From Bacillus alkalicellulosilyticus (GTDB lineage: Bacteria > Bacillota > Bacilli > Bacillales > Bacillaceae_F), in assembly GCF_002019795.1 (NCBI RefSeq), contig NZ_KV917381.1, positions 3,070,068 to 3,134,067 on the forward strand: a DNA stretch of 64,000 nt, given 5' to 3'. Positions within the stretch are counted from its first letter, which is position 1, and each line of letters starts with the position of its first letter. Position numbers and translations under genes: made by a program. Under the pieces are notes generated by a model. It was not told the DNA's origin. It searched no databases and saw only the letters and a program-made list of their open reading frames with translations. Shown piece after piece: positions 38,549 to 47,770 of the stretch.

Positions 38549-39403
38549 CTACGGTAAAAAGCGCCTCAATTTCGAAACAAACGATGAAAATAACTGCTGT
38601 TTTTGTGGTTGTTGATTCCCAATATATTCATGTACGATATTTGTAATTGCTTGAGCTGGTTTGGAAGCAGGTTCATACAGAAGAAAAGGCTTTTGATTTT
38701 TCACTGCTTTCATTACAACTTTATCATTAGGTATACTTCCTAAAACACCAAGCTGTTTCCCTAAAAATTGTTGAGTCACTTTTTGTAAGTTATCTGCTGT
38801 TTGTTGGCCTTCCTTAGGAGATTCCGCACGATTAATTAAAAGCGTACAAGGTAAGTAATTATCATGTAAGTGAATGAATTTAATCATTGAATAGGCATCT
38901 GTTATGCTTGTTGGTTCTGGAGTTGTCACAACAACGATTTCGTTGGCTGACAAGATGAATTTAAGACTATCTTCTGATGCACCAGCGCCCATATCAAATA
39001 AAATATAATCAAATTTCTGATGTAAATGCTGTAGCTGACTTACAAAACGTTCGTATTTTTCAGGAGTGAGCTTAAACAGAGTTGAAAAACCTGAACCTCC
39101 CGAGATAAAAGAGACATTACCAGGACCTTTTTCGATGATATCCCAAATGGACATTTCGTTTTCAATCATATCTACAATGTTATAGCGAGAAGTCATTCCC
39201 ATTAAGATGTCGACATTGGCCATCCCTATATCTAAATCAAAGAGGACAACCTGTTTTCCAGCGTTTGAAAGTGCGATGGCAAAGTTTAGCGAGAAATTTG
39301 ATTTCCCTACTCCACCTTTCCCGCTGACAATGGAAATTACTTTTGTATCAGTTGTTTCTGGCTCTTCCATTAATCTTCTTAGTGTTTCAGCTTGATCATT
39401 CAT
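38549..39403 (-). CDS. flhG: MinD-like ATPase FlhG (YlxH)
   Basis: ParA/MinD-type ATPase that controls flagellar number and placement with FlhF, and in B. subtilis promotes C-ring assembly. I place the start at the ATG at 39403 (284 residues), eight bases after GAGGG; it overlaps the flhF stop by eight bases (ATGAATGA). The deviant Walker A motif GKGGVGKS lies at residues 28-35. The N-terminal DQAETLRRL segment (3-11) is the conserved FlhF-activating helix. Confidence 0.95.
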   Translation of the reverse strand: MNDQAETLRRLMEEPETTDTKVISIVSGKGGVGKSNFSLNFAIALSNAGKQVVLFDLDIGMANVDILMGMTSRYNIVDMIENEMSIWDIIEKGPGNVSFISGGSGFSTLFKLTPEKYERFVSQLQHLHQKFDYILFDMGAGASEDSLKFILSANEIVVVTTPEPTSITDAYSMIKFIHLHDNYLPCTLLINRAESPKEGQQTADNLQKVTQQFLGKQLGVLGSIPNDKVVMKAVKNQKPFLLYEPASKPAQAITNIVHEYIGNQQPQKQQLFSSFVSKLRRFLP

Positions 39404-40568
39404 AAGATTTACCCTCAAGTACGGCGTTGATGACTGTAGAATCAGTTGCCTCTATAATATCGTCAGGGACATTTTGACCTGTCGTAATATAAGCTACTCC
39501 TACCCCATATTGAAGTATCATATTTAACATCGCTCCATAATAAGAAGTCTCGTCCATTTTAGTAAATATTAATTTTTCAATCGTGATTAATTGGAACTGT
39601 TCATAAATAGCCTTCATGTCCTTGAATTTTGAAGTAAGCGCCAATACAAGATATGTCTCAACTTCATCATTAAAATCAATGACTTTTTTTAATTCTTCTA
39701 TATATAAAGGATTTCGAAAATTACGTCCTGCACTATCAACTAACACTAAATCATAGTTGGCAAATTGTTCTTTAGCTTTTTTAAAGTCTTCAATGGAATA
39801 TGCGACTTCTAACGGAATGTTGAGTATTTTCGAATATGTTTTTAATTGTTCAACTGCTGCTATCCGATACGTATCTGTCGTGATAAGAGCTACCTTCTTT
39901 TGTTGTTTCAATAAACAATGAGCGGCAATTTTCGCAATCGTTGTCGTCTTTCCAACACCTGTAGGACCAACGATATTTATATACTTTTTATCATATTGAA
40001 TGCCACCCATCGGAACAGTCATCCGACTTTGTAGATATTGGTATAAGTCATCGTGTATCAGTTCTTCTGTATTTTTTTGCTTATCTGAGGTGTACCATTT
40101 TTCTAATAGATGTTTCATCGCTTCGAGACGGAAGCGTTCAGCTACATCTTGCTCTTCTAGCAAATCATCTATTTGTTGAAAAGGTTCAGGGTACTCTTTT
40201 CCTTTTGTTTCTTGTTGATTTGAAATCGATGTTACCATCTGTTTCAGTTGCTTGAGTTCATTGACTAAATCCGATTGTACCTGAGGTGCGACAATAGGTG
40301 TAGTAGCTTTATCTGATTGTTGACGCACTTTAGGTATTTCTTTAAGAGGAACCTCCCTTCTAGGAGGCTCCTTTCTAGGAGGGACCTTCACTGTTGGGAC
40401 CGAGTCCACAGCAGCGATTACCTCAATGTTTTTCCGAGTGAAAAAACCCAAGAACCCGCCAGTCTCTACTTCTTTTGAATTAAGAATAACTGCATCATGC
40501 CCTAGCTCTGAACGAATGACCTTCATAGCCTCAGGCATTGTTTTTGCAGTAAATTTCTTTACCTTCAT
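39396..40568 (-). CDS. flhF: Flagellar SRP-type GTPase FlhF
   Basis: SRP-family GTPase that positions new flagella at the membrane. At 390 residues it has an N-terminal basic B domain (about 1-60), a Pro/Lys/Glu repeat segment of the form PPRKE (62-80), a helical N domain, and a G domain with P-loop GPTGVGKT (201-208), DTYRIAA and DSAGR motifs. The repeat segment is encoded by near-identical 15-base units. It overlaps flhA by four bases and flhG by eight, so the three genes are translationally linked. Confidence 0.96.
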   Translation of the reverse strand: MKVKKFTAKTMPEAMKVIRSELGHDAVILNSKEVETGGFLGFFTRKNIEVIAAVDSVPTVKVPPRKEPPRREVPLKEIPKVRQQSDKATTPIVAPQVQSDLVNELKQLKQMVTSISNQQETKGKEYPEPFQQIDDLLEEQDVAERFRLEAMKHLLEKWYTSDKQKNTEELIHDDLYQYLQSRMTVPMGGIQYDKKYINIVGPTGVGKTTTIAKIAAHCLLKQQKKVALITTDTYRIAAVEQLKTYSKILNIPLEVAYSIEDFKKAKEQFANYDLVLVDSAGRNFRNPLYIEELKKVIDFNDEVETYLVLALTSKFKDMKAIYEQFQLITIEKLIFTKMDETSYYGAMLNMILQYGVGVAYITTGQNVPDDIIEATDSTVINAVLEGKSYE

Positions 40569-42604
40569 TCCACGTTCACCACCCCTATACTCTGTACCTC
40601 AATCGTTGAGTCAAGTTCATTGTAAGACAGGATAGGAACATTAGGTAAGTAACGTTCTATTAATTGTCTTACATACATCCGTACTGCTGGTGAGCATAAT
40701 AAAATCGGAATTTGTCCCATTTGTGAAAGGCGTTCTACTTCTTGTGAAGCAGCCTCAATAATGATTTGCGACTCATTTGGATCCATCGCTAGATAATTCC
40801 CATGCTCTGTTTGCTGAACGGCATCAGCAATTCTTTTTTCAATTCCCCCACTAATCGTTACTACATAAAGAGGCTCTCCGGGACTCGCAAATTGCTTTGA
40901 AATCTGTCTTGCAAGTGCTTGTCTCACATATTCAGTGACTAAGTCCATATCTTTTGTCATTTGTCCATAATCAGCTAACGTTTCAAAAATAATTGGTAAG
41001 TTTCGAATTGAAACATTTTCTTTTAAAAGGTTTGCTAATACTTTTTGAATCTCACCAATTGATAATGGATTTGGTGTTACATCTTCTACAAGAGTAGGAT
41101 AAGATTCTTTCAAGTGGTCGACCAATTGTTTCGTTTCTTGACGCCCTAGTAATTCATGAGCGTGTTTCTTTATGACTTCAGTTAAATGAGTCGAAACAAC
41201 CGAAGGCGGGTCAACAACAGTATATCCTGATAACTCAGCTTGTTCTTTCATATCTTCCCCAATCCATAAAGCTGGTAGTCCAAAAGCAGGCTCATACGTA
41301 TCAATTCCTACAATGCTCTCATCTTCAATTCCCGGGCTCATTGCCATATAGTGGTCTAATAAAAGCTCACCTTTGGCGATTTCATTTCCTTTAATTTTAA
41401 TTGTGTATTCATTCGGTTGTAATTGAATGTTATCTCGAATTCGGATAACAGGGACTAGCATCCCAAGTTCAAGTGCTAATTGACGTCTTATCATCACAAC
41501 TCGGTCAAGTAAATCTCCACCCTGATTGGCATCTGCTAACGGAATTAAGCCATAGCCAAACTCAAATTCTACAGGGTCAATTTGCAATAGATTAATAACA
41601 CTTTCTGGTGACCTAAGATCTTCTTTATTGTCAGTTTCTTCCGTCGCTGCCTCTTCGAGTTGAACCGTGGCTTTCGCACTTTTCGAAAGCTTCCATCCAA
41701 AGAAGATAAGAATCCCAGCAATCGTAAATGTAACAAAAGGTGTAATTGGTGTTACAATCCCTAATAAGAAAATCGTCCCACCGGCTACATACATCATCAT
41801 TGGATACGCGGTTAACTGTTTTGTAATATCATGACCAAGGTTTCCGTCAGAAGCGGCTCTTGTTACGATGATTCCCGTAGCTGTTGAAATAAGTAACGCT
41901 GGGATCTGACTGACTAATCCATCGCCAACAGTTAACAATGTAAATTTCGATGCTGCTTCTCCTAATCCTAATCCAAGCTGCATCATACCGATAATTAGAC
42001 CAAATAATATATTGATAATAACGATAACGATACCTGCAATGGCATCTCCTTTTACGAATTTACTTGCTCCATCCATCGCTCCGTAAAAGTCTGCTTCTTT
42101 TTCAATTTTTTCACGACGTTCTTTTGCTTCTATATCTGAAATCATACCTGCATTTAAGTCTGCATCAATACTCATCTGTTTCCCAGGCATCGCGTCTAAC
42201 GTAAATCGTGCTCCGACCTCAGATACACGCTCTGCCCCTTTTGTTATTACGATAAACTGAATGATAATAAGTATTAAGAAGACAACAAACCCGACTAAGG
42301 CATTTCCTCCAACTACGAAGGAACCAAATGTTTCAATTACATTACCAGCGTCTCCATCTCCTAAAATCGCTCGTGTCGTTGAAACGTTAAGACCTAATCT
42401 GAATAACGTAACAAGTAATAGCAAGGTTGGAAATATGGAAAATTGTAATGGCTCTTTTGTATTCATCGCTACTAGGATAATAATGAGAGCAATTGAGATA
42501 TTAATGATGATTAGAAAATCTAGCATTAATGTCGGCAACGGAATGATAAGCATGATTACAATTAAGATAACACCTAGAAGTACTGATAATTCTTTAATAG
42601 CCAA
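40565..42604 (-). CDS. flhA: Flagellar export gate protein FlhA
   Basis: Large subunit of the type III export gate; the cytoplasmic ring receives chaperone-substrate complexes. The 679 residues comprise seven to eight membrane segments in the first 310, with the FHIPEP-family conserved motif TKGAERVSEVGARFTLDAMPGKQM (starting about residue 120), followed by a soluble C-terminal domain. It lies 34 bases behind flhB and overlaps flhF by four. All features are as expected. Confidence 0.97.
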   Translation of the reverse strand: MAIKELSVLLGVILIVIMLIIPLPTLMLDFLIIINISIALIIILVAMNTKEPLQFSIFPTLLLLVTLFRLGLNVSTTRAILGDGDAGNVIETFGSFVVGGNALVGFVVFLILIIIQFIVITKGAERVSEVGARFTLDAMPGKQMSIDADLNAGMISDIEAKERREKIEKEADFYGAMDGASKFVKGDAIAGIVIVIINILFGLIIGMMQLGLGLGEAASKFTLLTVGDGLVSQIPALLISTATGIIVTRAASDGNLGHDITKQLTAYPMMMYVAGGTIFLLGIVTPITPFVTFTIAGILIFFGWKLSKSAKATVQLEEAATEETDNKEDLRSPESVINLLQIDPVEFEFGYGLIPLADANQGGDLLDRVVMIRRQLALELGMLVPVIRIRDNIQLQPNEYTIKIKGNEIAKGELLLDHYMAMSPGIEDESIVGIDTYEPAFGLPALWIGEDMKEQAELSGYTVVDPPSVVSTHLTEVIKKHAHELLGRQETKQLVDHLKESYPTLVEDVTPNPLSIGEIQKVLANLLKENVSIRNLPIIFETLADYGQMTKDMDLVTEYVRQALARQISKQFASPGEPLYVVTISGGIEKRIADAVQQTEHGNYLAMDPNESQIIIEAASQEVERLSQMGQIPILLCSPAVRMYVRQLIERYLPNVPILSYNELDSTIEVQSIGVVNVE

Positions 42605-42638
42605 TTAACTTCTCTCCTTTTCTATCCAACTTTTGCCA

Positions 42639-43724
42639 TTATACTTCTTTGTTTTTTAGTCGATATACATATGCGAGGACTTCAGCAACTGCTTTAAATA
42701 AATCCTCTGGAACTACATCACCAATTTCTGTTTGAGCATATAAGGCTCGTGCAAGCGGACGATTTTCCACTGTGATGACATTGTTGTCTTTGGCAATCCC
42801 TTTTATTTTTTGTGCTACAAAATCTACACCCTTTGCAACAATGACAGGGGCAGCCATTTTTTCGCCATCATACTTAAGCGCTACTGCAAAGTGAGTTGGA
42901 TTGGTAATAACAACATCTGCATTTGGGACCTCTTGCATCATACGCTGCATCGCCATCTCCATTTGCTTTTGCCTTCGCTTCCCTTTAATTCTAGGGTCCC
43001 CTTCCATGTTCTTTCTTTCATCCTTGACATCTTGCTTTGACATTTTAATTTGTTTCGCATGGTCATAGCGTTGATATAAGTAATCAGGGACTGCTAGTAC
43101 TAATAATAATAGGGCAACAGCGATTCCCATTATTGCAGCTAATGTTGCAATTTGAGCAAATCCATCACCAATTGATTTTTGTGATAGAACTAAAACTTTA
43201 TCTAAGTTAAGCCATAGGATAGTAAATACAACGGTTCCTACAAGCGCTATTTTCAATAATGATTTCACCAATTCTACAAGAGCACGTACAGAGAAAATAC
43301 GTTTTGCTCCTTGGATTGGGTCAATTTTCGATAGTTTCATTTTTATCGCTTCAGGCGCGAATAACGGACCTACCTGAATGTAACTACTAAAGATTCCCGC
43401 TATCATTGAGACCAGTAATATAGGTAGAACGACGACTACTGATTCATAAATAAGTTCCATAAATAATTCGGGTACACTTTGTTCTGTAAGCTCCATTAGC
43501 ATATATTCTTGAAATGTATGCGTAAAAACAGCAAAAAGTTTTTCTCCTAATGTTCCACCAAACATCCATAAGAATAAAAAAACAACTAGTAGAATAAATG
43601 CGGTATTTACATCTGTACTTTTTGCAACTTGACCTTTTTTTCGTGTATCTTGCTTTTTCTTATCCGTTGCTTTCTCAGTTTTTTCTTGAGAGAAATATTG
43701 GAGATCTAATTTGATATAACTCAT
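42639..43724 (-). CDS. flhB: Flagellar export switch protein FlhB
   Basis: Controls the change from hook-type to filament-type export. The 361-residue protein has four membrane segments (within about 40-215) and a cytoplasmic domain with the autocleavage motif NPTH at residues 275-278, which is intact. It follows fliR after six bases. The basic N-terminal stretch with ATDKKKQDTRKKGQ is typical for the family. Confidence 0.97.
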   Translation of the reverse strand: MSYIKLDLQYFSQEKTEKATDKKKQDTRKKGQVAKSTDVNTAFILLVVFLFLWMFGGTLGEKLFAVFTHTFQEYMLMELTEQSVPELFMELIYESVVVVLPILLVSMIAGIFSSYIQVGPLFAPEAIKMKLSKIDPIQGAKRIFSVRALVELVKSLLKIALVGTVVFTILWLNLDKVLVLSQKSIGDGFAQIATLAAIMGIAVALLLLVLAVPDYLYQRYDHAKQIKMSKQDVKDERKNMEGDPRIKGKRRQKQMEMAMQRMMQEVPNADVVITNPTHFAVALKYDGEKMAAPVIVAKGVDFVAQKIKGIAKDNNVITVENRPLARALYAQTEIGDVVPEDLFKAVAEVLAYVYRLKNKEV

Positions 43725-43730
43725 GTTTCC

Positions 43731-44507
43731 TTATGCACCTCCAAGCAACTGCATTAATGTCCTCATCGTTACCAACATTTGGTCAAATAATTGCTGAACA
43801 AGAAAGAAGAAGATGCCGATATATAAAGTAAGAAGAATTAAACCGACTGTAATCTTTAATGGTATCCCAACTACGAATACATTCATTTGTGGTACAGCTC
43901 GCGAAATCATTCCTAATGAGATATCGACTAAAAATAAAGCACCTACAATCGGAATCGCCATTTGAAATGCAATAATAAACATTTGCGTAAAGGCAGTTAC
44001 AATAAAATAGATGACGTTCTCTTCCCCAAACGGTAAGAAAAGCTGTTCCATTGGGATAAACTGATAACTATAGAAGACTCCATCTAGTAAAAGGTGATGA
44101 CCATCAACAGCTAAAAGATATAACAAGGCAAACGTGTAAAAATAACTTCCGAACAAAGGAGTTTGAGCTCCTGTGTTTGGGTCAACCGCACTGGCAATCA
44201 TAAACCCCATGTTCATATCGATAAATCCACCAGCAACTTGAATTGCATAAAGCATCATCATCGCAACTAAACCAATGGTTAATCCTACAAGTGATTCTTT
44301 AACGATTAACAAGAAGTACGTGCCGTCTATTGCTAATATAGGTGCATCAATCGTAAAAAACATAATCCAAGCCACGATGAGCGCTAGTCCAATTTTAAAT
44401 TGGTTTGGGATATTCCGGTACGAAAATATCGGCATAACTACAAAGAACGCTAACACTCGAACAAACACTAGCAAAAAGGCAGGGATAAGATTTATCCACT
44501 CCATCAA
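43731..44507 (-). CDS. fliR: Flagellar export gate protein FliR
   Basis: Membrane component of the FliPQR export pore. A 258-residue, strongly hydrophobic protein with about six membrane segments. It ends directly beside the fliQ unit (no bases between), showing tight coupling of the pore genes. Length and order fliP-fliQ-fliR-flhB are standard. Confidence 0.96.
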   Translation of the reverse strand: MMEWINLIPAFLLVFVRVLAFFVVMPIFSYRNIPNQFKIGLALIVAWIMFFTIDAPILAIDGTYFLLIVKESLVGLTIGLVAMMMLYAIQVAGGFIDMNMGFMIASAVDPNTGAQTPLFGSYFYTFALLYLLAVDGHHLLLDGVFYSYQFIPMEQLFLPFGEENVIYFIVTAFTQMFIIAFQMAIPIVGALFLVDISLGMISRAVPQMNVFVVGIPLKITVGLILLTLYIGIFFFLVQQLFDQMLVTMRTLMQLLGGA

Positions 44508-44777
44508 TTAGCCTACAAACCGGTGCAGATTATAAAAGATATTTTCGGTGAATGTTAATACTTGTGACAACATCCAAGGACCGAATACGATAAGAGCGAC
44601 AAACACTCCAACGATTTTTGGAATAAAGGCTAATGTCTGTTCTTGAATTTGTGTAGTTGCCTGAAAAATACTTACCAATAGTCCCAAACCTAAAGCAACG
44701 ATTAACAACGGCCCCGCTACCATAATAACTGTCATTACCCCGTTCTCCGCCAACGATATGACAAATTCTTGACTCAT
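44508..44777 (-). CDS. fliQ: Flagellar export gate protein FliQ
   Basis: Small pore subunit with two membrane helices (about residues 16-38 and 52-74). The 89-residue length and the motif TQIQEQTLAFIPKI (about 41-54) between the helices are characteristic. It lies between fliP and fliR. Confidence 0.96.
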   Translation of the reverse strand: MSQEFVISLAENGVMTVIMVAGPLLIVALGLGLLVSIFQATTQIQEQTLAFIPKIVGVFVALIVFGPWMLSQVLTFTENIFYNLHRFVG

Positions 44778-44812
44778 AATACTATCACCCTTTTATATAA
44801 GACCTTCTTCCA

Positions 44813-45490
44813 CTACTGGAAGCTTAACAACAAGGAACGAACAATTAAATACCAACCGTCTACCATAACAAACAATAAGATTTTAAAAGGCAGTGCAATC
44901 ATAACTGGAGGTAACATCATCATCCCCATCGACATTAGAACACTCGCCACAATCATATCGATTACGAGAAACGGTATGAAAATAAGGAAGCCAATTTGAA
45001 AGGCTGTTTTCATTTCGCTAATTGCAAAAGCTGGTACTAAAGCTGTTAACGGTATATCATCAATCGTTTCAGGTCTTTCAAGTCCCGCATACCCCATAAA
45101 CAAAGCTAAGTCTTTTTCTCGTGTGTGTTTCGCCATAAATTCTTTCATAGGAATTGCTGCCCGTTCAAATGCTTCTTCTTGTGTAATTTCTCCATCAAAA
45201 AATGGGGTTAACGCCTGTTCGTTTACCTCAGCCAATATCGGTGCCATGATAAAGAATGTTAAAAATAAGGCCAACCCAATTAACACTTGGTTAGGAGGCA
45301 TTTGCTGGGTAGCTAAACCCGTTCTTACAAACGATAATACGATAATTATCCTCGTAAATGATGTCATTAATATTAAGAAGCTTGGAGCTAACGTTAACAC
45401 GGTTAGAAACAATAACAATTGAATCGTCGTAGCCACATTGGCAGGGTCATCTGTAAACATATCTAAATCAATACCTAGTATCTCAGTCAT
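44813..45490 (-). CDS. fliP: Flagellar export gate protein FliP
   Basis: Core of the flagellar export pore. A 225-residue membrane protein with the family motifs TSFTRIIIVLSFVRTGLATQ (about 43-62) and PPVMIALPFKILLFVMVDGW near the C-terminus. It overlaps the upstream fliO by eight bases. Compared with many homologues the N-terminal signal segment is short; the stretch before the first helix is acidic. Confidence 0.96.
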   Translation of the reverse strand: MTEILGIDLDMFTDDPANVATTIQLLLFLTVLTLAPSFLILMTSFTRIIIVLSFVRTGLATQQMPPNQVLIGLALFLTFFIMAPILAEVNEQALTPFFDGEITQEEAFERAAIPMKEFMAKHTREKDLALFMGYAGLERPETIDDIPLTALVPAFAISEMKTAFQIGFLIFIPFLVIDMIVASVLMSMGMMMLPPVMIALPFKILLFVMVDGWYLIVRSLLLSFQ

Positions 45491-46142
45491 GTTTTCGCTC
45501 CTTCATCGCTTCGTGGATTTTGCTTTGCGACTTAGAAACTTCATCAAGTTGTTTGTTTAGTAACTCTCCAAACTGTAATGAACTTGATTGATTAGGCTTA
45601 GTTTTTGTAATGGTGTCACTCACCCATTTTGTTACCTTGGCAATTGGTTCATCAATTTTCGCTTGCTCTTGTTTTTTCTGTTCTAATATCTGCTCAATTT
45701 CATCTTCATTATCAATTTCTTTCAACAATTGAACTGAATCTGAAACACCCACCACAAGCACTCGTTTTCCTACTTTGACAAGTTGGAGTGACCGATTAGG
45801 ACCTAATGAAAGTCCTCCAATCGATTGTAGAGTTGTGTTATCTTGAAACTGTCTTGTCCTACTATTTACAAACCGTAGAAGAGCATAAATTAATCCAATA
45901 ACAAAAAGTAGTGCACCGACCATTTTCAGTACTAACCAAAAGAAACTTTGTTCTTTTATATTTTCCGAAGGGAGTGCACTACTATCTGTGACTTGCTCAT
46001 TTTCTACTTCTGTGCCGGTAGGTGAAACATCCTCATTGTTATAGCTATCAAATACTGTTTGATTTTCAGTAGTAGCAAATGCTTGTAATGGGAACAGCAA
46101 CAATATACCTATAAGGAAAAACAGTACATTACGTAATAACAA
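45483..46142 (-). CDS. fliO: Flagellar assembly protein FliO/FliZ
   Basis: Assists assembly of FliP in the export gate. The 219-residue protein has a signal peptide (about 1-24, ending AFA), an acidic extracytoplasmic stretch, one membrane segment (about 68-88) and a cytoplasmic FliO domain with VNSRTRQFQDNTTLQSIGG (about 91-109). It is called fliZ or fliO in B. subtilis. It lies between cheY and fliP. Confidence 0.93.
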   Translation of the reverse strand: MLLRNVLFFLIGILLLFPLQAFATTENQTVFDSYNNEDVSPTGTEVENEQVTDSSALPSENIKEQSFFWLVLKMVGALLFVIGLIYALLRFVNSRTRQFQDNTTLQSIGGLSLGPNRSLQLVKVGKRVLVVGVSDSVQLLKEIDNEDEIEQILEQKKQEQAKIDEPIAKVTKWVSDTITKTKPNQSSSLQFGELLNKQLDEVSKSQSKIHEAMKERKHD

Positions 46143-46166
46143 TAGATGTCCCCCTCTCTCTTTTTC

Positions 46167-46529
46167 CTAGCTTAATGCTTTCCCAATTGCTTCAAGTACG
46201 CGGTCCGCTTGAAAAGGTTTTACAACAAAATCTTTGGCCCCTGCTTGAATCGCATCAATAACCATCGCTTGTTGCCCCATCGCAGAACACATAATTACTT
46301 TAGCGCTTGGATTCACTTTTTTTATTTCTTTTAAAGAAGTAATACCGTCCATCTCAGGCATTGTAATATCCATTGTTACTAAATCTGGTGATAGCTCTTT
46401 ATATTTTTCTAATGCCTCTGCTCCGTCTGTGGCTTCACCTACAACTTCATACCCATTTTTTGTGAGGATATCTTTAATCATCATTCTCATAAACGCTGCA
46501 TCATCAACGACTAGAATTTTACCTGGCAT
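46167..46529 (-). CDS. cheY: Chemotaxis response regulator CheY
   Basis: Single-domain receiver that, when phosphorylated by CheA, binds FliM and FliY and in Bacillus promotes counter-clockwise rotation. The 120 residues contain the acidic pair D9-D10, phospho-acceptor D54 in TMDITMPEM, and the late lysine in VVKPF (about residue 103). It lies between fliY and fliO, as in B. subtilis. Its kinase gene is not in the window. Confidence 0.97.
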   Translation of the reverse strand: MPGKILVVDDAAFMRMMIKDILTKNGYEVVGEATDGAEALEKYKELSPDLVTMDITMPEMDGITSLKEIKKVNPSAKVIMCSAMGQQAMVIDAIQAGAKDFVVKPFQADRVLEAIGKALS

Positions 46530-46543
46530 TGTATCGGTCTCCC

Positions 46544-47770
46544 TTATTTTCTTAGATTTTTAAGTCTTTCTTCTTGACTGACTATGTTTGTTACACGAAC
46601 ACCAAAGTTTTCATCGATAACAACGACTTCACCTTTAGCAATTAGCTTTTGATTGACTAAAATGTCCACGGGTTCTCCAGCGAGTTTGTCTAACTCAATA
46701 ATGGAACCTTGGGCGATATCTAAGATTTCTTTAATTGAACGCTTCGTTCGTCCTAATTCAACAGTCACTTGAAGCGGAATATCCATAAGCATGTTCAGGT
46801 TATTTGATTCCGTTTGGTTCAATTGAGGTGCTTCAAAGCTTGAAAATGTCACCGGTTGTACATCTACATGTCTTTGATTTGAAAAGCTTTGTCCAAATTG
46901 CTGTTGTCCACGTTGCTCATAACTTGGTTGCTGTTGTGGAATCGGCTCTTCAAAGCTTTGTTGTTGTACCGGTTGTTGTACCGGTTGTTGCATTGGTTGT
47001 TGTTGTGCAGGTTGTTGGAGCATTGGTTCTGATGTTGTCATCTCAACTTCTGGTTCTTCTTGACCAGGGTTCATTAATTCATCAACCAATCCTTTTGCAA
47101 AGTCTACTGCAACTAACTGCATGATGTTTGAATCTATTAAACTACCAACTTTTAAACGGAAAGAAATCTTTACTAAGGCACTATCTTGTGGAATATTGTT
47201 CATGCCCTGTCCGTTTTTAATATCCATCAAATCAATTCCTGGAGGTGAAATATCTACTTTTTTATTGAAGATTGTAGACATTGATGTTGATGCAGAACCC
47301 ATCATTTGATTCATCGCTTCCTGCACAGCACTCACTTGCATTTCTCCAAGGTCCTCTGAAGGATTTAATCCATCTCCACCTAGCATTAAATCAGCAATTA
47401 TTGCTGCGTCCGAAGACTTTATGACTAGTAAGTTCATTCCCTCAAAACCATCGGTATAATTTACGTGTACCGCTACATGTGGCTGTGGAAACTCAACTTC
47501 TAAAGATGAGCGGGCAATTACCGAAACTCTCGGTGTTGTAATATCGACTTTTTGGTTTAATAACGTAGATAAAGCTGTTGCTGCACTTCCGAACGATATA
47601 TTTCCAATTTCACCTAGTGCATCTTGTTCCACTGGAGAAAGATAATCCTCTGCAAGTAATTCTCCACTTTCTGACGTATCAGAACTCGTTACATCTGACT
47701 CATCCTCGTCTGTATTCACACCTTGTAATAGAGCATTAATTTCATCTTGAGATAGCATATCACCGTTCAT
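46544..47770 (-). CDS. fliY: Flagellar switch phosphatase FliY (FliN-type C-ring protein)
   Basis: C-ring protein that also removes phosphate from CheY-P. I start at the ATG at 47770 (408 residues), nine bases after GGAGG; the upstream ATG is too close. Domains: N-terminal CheY-P-binding peptide LSQDEINALLQGV (about 6-18), CheC-like phosphatase domain with two EIGNISFGSAATAL-type motifs (from about 53 and 150), a long Gln/Pro-rich linker (about 235-300) with near-repeats of QQPVQQP, and a C-terminal FliN domain. It overlaps fliM. Confidence 0.96.
   Translation of the reverse strand: MNGDMLSQDEINALLQGVNTDEDESDVTSSDTSESGELLAEDYLSPVEQDALGEIGNISFGSAATALSTLLNQKVDITTPRVSVIARSSLEVEFPQPHVAVHVNYTDGFEGMNLLVIKSSDAAIIADLMLGGDGLNPSEDLGEMQVSAVQEAMNQMMGSASTSMSTIFNKKVDISPPGIDLMDIKNGQGMNNIPQDSALVKISFRLKVGSLIDSNIMQLVAVDFAKGLVDELMNPGQEEPEVEMTTSEPMLQQPAQQQPMQQPVQQPVQQQSFEEPIPQQQPSYEQRGQQQFGQSFSNQRHVDVQPVTFSSFEAPQLNQTESNNLNMLMDIPLQVTVELGRTKRSIKEILDIAQGSIIELDKLAGEPVDILVNQKLIAKGEVVVIDENFGVRVTNIVSQEERLKNLRK

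Noticed and set aside
46960-47020. Direct repeats as a CRISPR-like array
   Set aside because: They are in-frame codons of the FliY Gln/Pro linker without spacers.
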